A stretch of 64,000 nt of DNA, from positions 24,927 to 88,926 of the forward strand of contig JAUNJE010000002.1 in NCBI GenBank assembly GCA_030533415.1, written 5' to 3'. Both the position numbers and the translations under genes were made by a program. Numbering within the stretch: the first letter of the stretch is position 1; each line of letters begins with the position of its first letter. Positions 58,609-64,000 of this stretch are shown piece by piece. Origin of the DNA: Eubacteriales bacterium. GTDB lineage: Bacteria > Bacillota > Clostridia > Oscillospirales > Oscillospiraceae. Below the pieces are notes generated by a model. That model saw only the letters and a program-made list of their open reading frames with translations. It had not been told where the DNA came from and did not search any database.

Positions 58609-60120
58609 ATGGATTTTCGAAAAAGGTTTTTATCCGGACTGCTTGCCGTCTGCTTTGCTTTTGCCCTGGCGGCCTGCGGCGTGTCAGGAGTCAATCACGA
58701 CTTAGAGGATGGAACATACCTGGTGGAGATTCTTCTGGAAGGTGGCAGCGGCAGATCCCACATTCAGTCTCCGGCAGAGCTGACCGTCCAGGACGGCGCC
58801 ATGAGCGTCACCCTGGTATGGAGTAGCGCGAACTATGACTACATGGTGGTGGCCGGAAAAACATTTTTTCCGGTTACCCTGACCCCTGGCTCCACCTTCT
58901 GCATTCCGGTGGAAAAGCTGGGGGAACGCTTTTCCGTTTCCGCAGACACCACCGCTATGAGCACCCCCCACGAAATCGAATATACGCTGACTGTTTTCGC
59001 CCCCGGAGAATCCGCTGGGGAGGTGGAGCCGACAGAAAGTACCGCTGCTTCCGCCCCGGCTGTGGAAGGGGCTGTCAGTCAGATGCTGATATACGACCAC
59101 AGCATGGAGCTGCATGCCGCGCAAGGTTTTTCCGTGGATTATTATAAGGACGGGTATGCTCTGCTGACGATCAAACAGGACAGCAGCCGCTTCCTGCTGA
59201 TTCCGCAGGAAAAGGAGACTCCCGCGGATCTGGCCGAGGACGTTACGCCCCTGCGGCTTCCCCTGCAAAATGTATATCTTGCCGCTTCGGCGGTCATGGA
59301 CATGTTTATTTCCTTGGACGCCCTGGATACCCTGGCATTTTCCGGGACCAAGGAGGAGGGCTGGTATCTTCCCGAAGCCCGCGAGGCAATGGCGCAAGGC
59401 CGCATCCGCTATGCGGGAAGCTATTCCGCCCCAGACTATGAACAGATCCGGGCGGCCGGATGCGCCCTTGCCATCGAGAGCACCATGATTTACCACACAC
59501 CGGAAGTCAAAGAGCAGCTGGAACGGTTTGGAATTCCGGTACTGGTGGACAGGTCCAGCTATGAAAGCAGCCCCCTTGGCCGGGTAGAATGGGTCAAGGT
59601 CTACGGTCTGCTCACCGGAAAGAATGCCGAAGCGGAAGCGGCATTCTCTGAGCAGCAGCGCATCTTCGACGACATTGCCCAGGCAGAGAAAAACGGAAAA
59701 ACCGTGGCGTTTTTCTACATCAGCTCCAGCGGCGCCGTAAATGTGCGCCGCACCAGCGATTATATTCCGGGAATGATCGAGATGGCAGGCGGCGTTTATC
59801 TCCCCCGGGATACGGGCGGGGACGGCGCATCTGGCTCCGCAACCTTCTCCATGCAGATGGAATCCTTTTACGCGGAAGCGAGAGACGCGGATTTCCTGAT
59901 TTATAACAGCACCATTGAGGGCCAGCTATACAGCTTGGATGACCTGATCTCCAAGGATTCCCTTCTCGCGAATTTCAAAGCGGTAAAAGACGGAACCGTT
60001 TTTTGCACCACACAAAATATTTACCAGTCCTCTATGGAGCTGGGCCTTTTGGCAAGTGATTTTTCCCGGATACTTTCCGGCAGCCGGGATGGACTGAATT
60101 ATCTTTATCCTTTGGAGTAA
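58609..60120 (+). CDS. ABC substrate-binding lipoprotein with N-terminal NEAT-like domain
   Basis: A 503-residue lipoprotein (lipobox ALAAC, Cys23). Residues ~30-130 form a domain like that of the previous protein (LEDGTYLVEILLEGGSGRSH, PAELTVQDGAMSVTLVW). Residues ~150-500 form a type III (BtuF/FhuD-like) binding fold with VYLAASAVMDMFISLDALDT, AGCALAIESTMIYHTPEVKE, IPVLVDRSSYES, TVAFFYISSSGAVNVRRTSD and MIEMAGGVYLP. It delivers the ligand to the FecCD permease encoded 4 bp later. The fusion of both domains in one receptor is notable. Confidence 0.85.
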   Translation: MDFRKRFLSGLLAVCFAFALAACGVSGVNHDLEDGTYLVEILLEGGSGRSHIQSPAELTVQDGAMSVTLVWSSANYDYMVVAGKTFFPVTLTPGSTFCIPVEKLGERFSVSADTTAMSTPHEIEYTLTVFAPGESAGEVEPTESTAASAPAVEGAVSQMLIYDHSMELHAAQGFSVDYYKDGYALLTIKQDSSRFLLIPQEKETPADLAEDVTPLRLPLQNVYLAASAVMDMFISLDALDTLAFSGTKEEGWYLPEAREAMAQGRIRYAGSYSAPDYEQIRAAGCALAIESTMIYHTPEVKEQLERFGIPVLVDRSSYESSPLGRVEWVKVYGLLTGKNAEAEAAFSEQQRIFDDIAQAEKNGKTVAFFYISSSGAVNVRRTSDYIPGMIEMAGGVYLPRDTGGDGASGSATFSMQMESFYAEARDADFLIYNSTIEGQLYSLDDLISKDSLLANFKAVKDGTVFCTTQNIYQSSMELGLLASDFSRILSGSRDGLNYLYPLE

Positions 60121-60124
60121 AACC

Positions 60125-61135
60125 ATGAAGAACAGATACCCGGCGGCTTTTCTAAGCCTTACAATCCTGCTTCTGATGTTCCTTGGACTGAATGTGTGCA
60201 TTGGCAGTGTGAATGTCCCTCTGCGGGAGGTCCTGGAGATTCTGGGCGGCAGCGGCAGTGGGAGTACGAACGGAGATATCGTCCTTCAGATGCGGCTGCC
60301 CCGGGCAATCGCGGCGCTGCTGTTGGGGGGCGGACTGTCCCTGTCCGGCTATCTTCTGCAAACCTTCTTCCACAATCCCATCGCGGGGCCTTTTACCCTG
60401 GGTATTTCCTCCGGGGCAAAGCTGACGGTGGCCATGGTCATGGTGTTCGCCCTGGGCAGATCCCTGTCCATCAGTTCGGCGGCCATGATTGCCGCCGCTT
60501 TCCTGGGCGCCATGATTTCCATGGGCTTTGTGCTTCTCATGTCCCGGCTGGTGGATCATATGTCCATTCTCATTGTCAGCGGCGTCATGATCGGCTATAT
60601 CTGTTCGGCTGTCACGGATCTTGTGGTTACCTTTGCCGATGATGCCAATATTGTTAACCTGCACAACTGGTCCAAGGGCAGTTTTTCGGGAATCGATTGG
60701 AGCGATGTAACCGTCATGGCCATCGTGATCCTGGTAAGCTCCGCCTGTGTCTTTTTGATGTCGAAGCCTATCAGCGCCTATCAGCTGGGGGAGCAGTACG
60801 CCAAAAGCATGGGCCTGAATGTAAAACTCTTTCGGGGGCTGCTGGTGGTTCTCAGCAGCGTACTGTCCGCCTGCGTCACAGCCTTTGCAGGCCCCATCTC
60901 CTTCGTCGGCATTGCGGTTCCGCAGCTGGTCAAGCGGCTGTTTGGCACGGCAAAGCCCATTCTGATGATCCCGGCCTGCTTTCTGGGCGGAGCGGCCTTT
61001 TGCCTGTTTTGTGACCTTCTGGCCCGTACCGCCTTCGCACCCACGGAGCTGAGCATCAGCACGGTAACTGCAATTTTTGGCGCGCCGGTGGTTATCGTGA
61101 TCCTGCTTCAAAAAAAGATGAATCAGGGAGGATAA
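60125..61135 (+). CDS. FecCD/BtuC-type ABC permease
   Basis: A 336-residue permease with about ten helices and the family segments LRLPRAIAALLLGGGLSLSG, LLQTFFHNPIAGPFTLGISS, GAKLTVAMV and SFVGIAVPQLVKRLFGTAKP. Such permeases import vitamin B12, haem or siderophores. The B12 riboswitch upstream favours corrinoids. It starts 4 bp after the binding-protein gene and is followed 6 bp later by its ATPase. Confidence 0.92.
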   Translation: MKNRYPAAFLSLTILLLMFLGLNVCIGSVNVPLREVLEILGGSGSGSTNGDIVLQMRLPRAIAALLLGGGLSLSGYLLQTFFHNPIAGPFTLGISSGAKLTVAMVMVFALGRSLSISSAAMIAAAFLGAMISMGFVLLMSRLVDHMSILIVSGVMIGYICSAVTDLVVTFADDANIVNLHNWSKGSFSGIDWSDVTVMAIVILVSSACVFLMSKPISAYQLGEQYAKSMGLNVKLFRGLLVVLSSVLSACVTAFAGPISFVGIAVPQLVKRLFGTAKPILMIPACFLGGAAFCLFCDLLARTAFAPTELSISTVTAIFGAPVVIVILLQKKMNQGG

Positions 61136-61141
61136 CGAAAA

Positions 61142-62248
61142 ATGGAGCCTTCATTCTTTCTCACCCAGGGCCTTACGGTAGGATACCGGGGTGTCCCCCT
61201 GATCCAGGATGTGGAAATTTGCTTGAATCGCGGCGAGATTCTCAGCCTGATCGGGCCAAATGGCGCGGGGAAAACGACCATTTTGAAGCACATCATCCGG
61301 CAGATGGAGCCTATCTGCGGAACGGTCTGCCTGGATGGCAGGGACATCGGCAAAATCCCCGGTCAAGACCTCGCAAAGCAGATGTCCGTTCTCCTGACGG
61401 ACCGGGTCAGGCCGGAGCTTATGACGTGTGAAGATGTGGTAGCCGCCGGACGGTACCCCTATACGGGAAAATTCGGCATTTTGTCCCCGGAGGACCGGCA
61501 GATGGTCCGGGAGGCCATGGCGTTAATGTCCATTACGGAGCTTGCAGCACGGAATTTCCTCCAGACCAGCGACGGACAGAAGCAGCGGGTCATGCTGGCC
61601 CGGGCCATTTGTCAGGAACCCGGGCTGCTGATTTTGGACGAGCCTACCGCATATCTGGACATCCGCTATAAAATTGAACTATTGGATATCCTAAGGAAAA
61701 TGGCAAGGGAAAAGCAGATCGCCGTAATCATGTCCCTGCATGAAATCGACCTGGCGATGAAAATATCCGACCGGATTCTCTGCGTCAAGGCGGATGGAGG
61801 CACTGTCTTTGGAAGCCCGGAAGAGGTTTCCAAAATCTGTCCCATTGGAGAGCTGTACGGCCTGGAGAAGGGATCCTACAACGCCCTCTACGGAAGCGTG
61901 GAGCTTGCCATGCCTGTGGGTGAGCCAGCGGTATTTGTGGTTGGCGGGGGTGGCTTCGGTATCCCCTTTTACCGGGAGCTTCAAAAACGGCAGATTCCCT
62001 TTGCCGCTGGGGTTCTGTATGAAAACGATATAGACTACCCCGTTGCAAAAGGCTTGAGCAGCCATGTAATCTCCGCCCCTGCGTTTTCCGTCATGCAGCG
62101 GCAGCAATTGGATGCGGCGGCTGATTGGATGGAGCGGTGCAGTCTGGTGATCGATGCCGGGACGCCTGCCAGAGAACTGAACGCCCTTAACCGGGAACTG
62201 CTGTCCCTGGCCCGGGAAAAGGGGATTCCCGTACAAGATCATCTATAA
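61142..62248 (+). CDS. FecE/BtuD-type ATPase with C-terminal extension
   Basis: A 368-residue ATPase. The ABC domain (1-~240) has Walker A GPNGAGKTT, Q-loop, the signature in QTSDGQKQRVMLARAI (SDGQ rather than SGGQ), Walker B LLILDEPTAYLD and the switch histidine MSLHEIDLA. It is followed by ~120 extra residues not found in standard FecE/BtuD: AVFVVGGGGFGIPFYRELQK, PFAAGVLYENDIDYPVAKGL, ADWMERCSLVIDAGTP. The GGGGFG stretch resembles a nucleotide-binding turn. The extension might sense a nucleotide or corrinoid. Confidence 0.9.
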   Translation: MEPSFFLTQGLTVGYRGVPLIQDVEICLNRGEILSLIGPNGAGKTTILKHIIRQMEPICGTVCLDGRDIGKIPGQDLAKQMSVLLTDRVRPELMTCEDVVAAGRYPYTGKFGILSPEDRQMVREAMALMSITELAARNFLQTSDGQKQRVMLARAICQEPGLLILDEPTAYLDIRYKIELLDILRKMAREKQIAVIMSLHEIDLAMKISDRILCVKADGGTVFGSPEEVSKICPIGELYGLEKGSYNALYGSVELAMPVGEPAVFVVGGGGFGIPFYRELQKRQIPFAAGVLYENDIDYPVAKGLSSHVISAPAFSVMQRQQLDAAADWMERCSLVIDAGTPARELNALNRELLSLAREKGIPVQDHL

Positions 62249-62331
62249 AAAGAACGGCTATTGCGGGAATGCATTCTAAAAAAGATGACATGGAATCCCG
62301 TCCCTTAAAATCAAACGGCGCAACAGAATTT

Positions 62332-62390
62332 GAAGACACCTTAGAATTCGCTGATAAAGGCCGAATTCTAGGGTGTTTTCATTTTATTTT
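62332..62390 (+). terminator. Terminator of cobalamin operon
   Basis: A 19-bp stem, GAAGACACCTTAGAATTCG (62332-62350) with CGAATTCTAGGGTGTTTTC (62362-62380), including two G-T pairs, followed by ATTTTATTTT. Confidence 0.85.
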
Positions 62391-62431
62391 GCCCATGCTT
62401 TGCAGGCTGGAAAATTTTTTCTGTTTCCCCA

Positions 62432-62460
62432 TTGACAACCGCTGAGAAGCGCGCTATAAT
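62432..62460 (+). promoter_or_regulatory. Consensus promoter of miniprotein gene
   Basis: Perfect TTGACA (62432-62437), 17-bp spacer, perfect TATAAT (62455-62460). This is the strongest promoter match in the window. Confidence 0.9.
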
Positions 62461-62526
62461 ACCACCAACCCTAATAACCAACTAACATAGTAGTAAAATA
62501 TAAGTTTAGAAAGGAGAACACCTTCC

Positions 62527-62631
62527 ATGGAAAAGACCTTGGCTGCTGCAAAACAGATGATGGAGATGTGTATGCACTGTTTTGGCATGTGCATGTCTTT
62601 TTCTATGCGCAATCCGGGTTGTTCTCCATGA
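62527..62631 (+). CDS. Met/Cys-rich 34-aa miniprotein
   Basis: A short frame with AGAAAGGAG placed 9 bp before the ATG, driven by a perfect promoter. The peptide contains eight Met and four Cys in 34 residues, most in MMEMCMHCFGMCMSFSM. Such Met-x-x-Met and Cys-x-x-Cys clusters suggest binding of Cu(I) or another soft metal, or a redox-sensing role; an amphipathic or membrane-associated helix is also possible. A GC-rich hairpin follows 29 bp after the stop. I do not recognise the family. The gene is too short for routine gene callers. Confidence 0.6.
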   Translation: MEKTLAAAKQMMEMCMHCFGMCMSFSMRNPGCSP

Positions 62632-62659
62632 TGTTTGGCGGATTCCCCAAAATTCCAAA

Positions 62660-62687
62660 TGGGCGCAAGCAGCACTGCTTGCGCCCA
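62660..62687 (+). terminator. Hairpin after miniprotein gene
   Basis: Perfect 13-bp stem TGGGCGCAAGCAG/CTGCTTGCGCCCA with a two-base loop, no T-run. It probably ends or stabilises the short transcript. Confidence 0.6.
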
Positions 62688-62754
62688 AACGCTTTGGCAA
62701 TGTTTCACGAAAACCATGCGAAATGCCAGAATCCCGGAGCGGAATTTATATAAT

Positions 62755-63135
62755 ACTGTTTATAAAGAAACGGACCGGGCCGTGTTCCGCGGATTTTCCA
62801 TATTTGACATTTTGCGGCGGTGAAAGCTGTGGCGCTCCCCGGTGCTCTTTGCGCTCATCCTCGGTTTCTTTGCCTGCGTCTGCTTCCTGATGCGCCAAAT
62901 TGATGGGGCGGTCATGCTGGGATGGGGGCTTCTGATCGTGGGAGCCGGGCTGCCATGCGCTTATTTTCTGAATTTTTTCCTGTCCCTGAATAAGCAAGCC
63001 GTAGGAAACGATCCCCGCCTGGTATATACCCTGAATTTGACCGAGGCGGCGAATCGGGGAGTCTGCGGTTTCGGTCCCAATAATCAGCAAGTGCGCTCTG
63101 CATACGTGCAGGGCACATCAGATTCCGGCGTATGA
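62755..63135 (+). pseudogene. Membrane protein (YcxB-like), stop-interrupted remnant
   Basis: One frame reads YKETDRAVFRGFSIFDILRR, a TGA at 62821-62823, then KLWRSPVLFALILGFFACVC with two membrane helices (~LFALILGFFACVCFLM and MLGWGLLIVGAGLPCAYFL) and a soluble tail (VYTLNLTEAANRGVCGF). This resembles the start and middle of YcxB-like membrane proteins, cut by an in-frame stop and lacking a proper 5' and 3' end. No start codon with ribosome site is seen. Confidence 0.45.
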
Positions 63136-63232
63136 AATTATAATGGGCCGCTCTCTTGCTGTTCTTACCAAACATGTCGGCCGCTGTGAATATCTTCAGA
63201 AAACAAAGTGTTCCACAGAAGTGCCCAAACGT

Positions 63233-63991
63233 TTATTTCCGGTCTTTTGCCATTTCCAACGCTCCTGTACTGTTATTTCGCAAAATCTTCAGCTGCCTTG
63301 TAGACTGGATGGTCATATAAACAGCCATTACCAGCACAATCGCGCAGACACCTCCGCCGGTGGACGCCGTCATGACACTTCGAAAAAACGGTGGATTTTC
63401 ACCGGCATCAAACTGCATCAGCATTGCTGTCTCCAGGGACAGCATAGATACCAGTGCCGCCGCCAGTTTAACCGATTTCGACGCCGACATAACGGGACTG
63501 TTGTATTTCCTGTACTTCACAACATCCCTTACGGCCGTGATGATATTATAAAAAGCATACATAGCCACCACATAGATCAGATATCCGGCATAATGAAAGC
63601 TCTCATTTTCCCGAACCACGAGAATGACCACTCCGGAAAGGGCGATATTCATCAGCATTAAAATAATGCCGCACAGGCGGTAATGCTTCCATTCAGAAAA
63701 AATTGCCTTCCCGATACCATTGTGACTGACGTAGCGCAGCAGCAGGAAACGCATCACGGCCAGCATAATATAATAAACCGCCAATGTTCCAAACCATATG
63801 GACCGGTAATAGGCGCCGTAAAAGAGCTTAATTGCCGCAAAGAGCAGATTGATCCCAAGTGCCGGATACAGTGAGACATGTGTCTTAAACGGGATATCTG
63901 TCAAATACCTGTGAATGTATGGATTCCGATGCAGAGCGGCATTCACAGCCCCCTTGGGCATTTTGATGATCCTTGCACACACGATAATCAA
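63233..63991 (-). CDS. Polytopic membrane protein, partial, paralogue of the island protein
   Basis: A frame of 252 residues that is open to the window edge; the paralogue at 52139-52999 has ~50 more residues at its N-terminus, so the gene most likely begins beyond position 64000. About six hydrophobic segments are visible (ALGINLLFAAIKLFYGAYY, YAGYLIYVVAMYAFYNIITA, GGVCAIVLVMAVYMTIQ). Shared blocks with the paralogue include the W-[FY]-G-[ST] motif, RFLLL, YRLCGIIL and GYLIYVVAMYAFY. Family and function not recognised. Confidence 0.65.
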   Translation of the reverse strand: MIIVCARIIKMPKGAVNAALHRNPYIHRYLTDIPFKTHVSLYPALGINLLFAAIKLFYGAYYRSIWFGTLAVYYIMLAVMRFLLLRYVSHNGIGKAIFSEWKHYRLCGIILMLMNIALSGVVILVVRENESFHYAGYLIYVVAMYAFYNIITAVRDVVKYRKYNSPVMSASKSVKLAAALVSMLSLETAMLMQFDAGENPPFFRSVMTASTGGGVCAIVLVMAVYMTIQSTRQLKILRNNSTGALEMAKDRK

Positions 63992-64000
63992 AGAATACGC

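Noticed and set aside
62635-62823. 62-codon frame after the miniprotein
   Set aside because: It starts inside the GC-rich hairpin region and only its last part resembles protein; that part is treated as a decayed membrane-protein gene.

Overview
The window looks like chromosomal DNA of a gut-type Clostridia (Oscillospiraceae/Ruminococcaceae-like Firmicute). It is GC-moderate, with Gram-positive style ribosome binding sites (AGGAGG), consensus TTGACA/TATAAT promoters, LAAC lipoboxes, a Firmicutes-type GalT, YitT, Lsa/CplR-type ABC-F and FecCD-type transporters. All calls come from reading the sequence; no database search was possible.

Region by region. 1-5.4 kb is a scrambled mobile-element graveyard: an IS30 transposase in two halves on opposite strands, a truncated DUF4143 ATPase preceded by four 23-bp-phased repeats, a sigma-factor-like protein, a truncated DUF6076 zinc protein and a serine-recombinase fragment. 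5.4-19.1 kb is a core-like region: orphan NuoE-like ferredoxin, alpha/beta hydrolase, C45 acyltransferase, ABC-F protein behind an attenuator, MarR plus a heterodimeric ABC exporter, YitT, and galK-galT-HAD. Two copies of a small dispersed repeat and one REP-like hairpin lie between genes.

19.2-55.6 kb is a roughly 36-kb integrative, probably mobilizable element at a tRNA-Ala(GGC) gene. Its left side carries two tRNA 5' halves joined to attP-like arms (attL type), an intact tRNA-Ala, a large serine recombinase, a MobV relaxase, a small HTH protein, a P4-type helicase, a CHC2 primase and a DUF6076 plus sigma-like pair. Its right end is an attP arm joined to the 3' 60 bp of the tRNA. A decayed recombinase immediately outside suggests repeated accretion at this tRNA.

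The cargo is a 13-gene minus-strand operon divergent from an AraC regulator. It encodes LrgAB, a D-2-hydroxyacid dehydrogenase, a GHL6-type glycosidase-like protein, a GarR-type reductase, an esterase, DUF1116, FdrA, a 61-aa FdrA-associated protein, an acetate-kinase-like enzyme, D-glycerate 2-kinase, a DUF6282 metal-hydrolase-like protein and a GltD-like flavoprotein. I infer a hydroxyacid (glycerate/tartronate-semialdehyde) catabolic route coupled to an acyl-phosphate-forming FdrA/DUF1116 enzyme, with ATP recovered by the acetate-kinase homologue. On the plus strand follow a duplicated-domain lipoprotein, a GPH sugar transporter, GH2, GH43, MATE, a short-chain reductase and a two-component system that seems to control two similar promoters.

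56.3-62.3 kb is a cobalamin-riboswitch operon: surface-anchored CbiK-type chelatase, two lipoproteins with NEAT-like domains (one fused to a binding protein), FecCD permease and an ATPase with an unusual C-terminal extension. 62.4-64 kb holds a strong promoter with a Met/Cys-rich 34-aa miniprotein, a stop-interrupted membrane protein and a partial paralogue of the island membrane protein.
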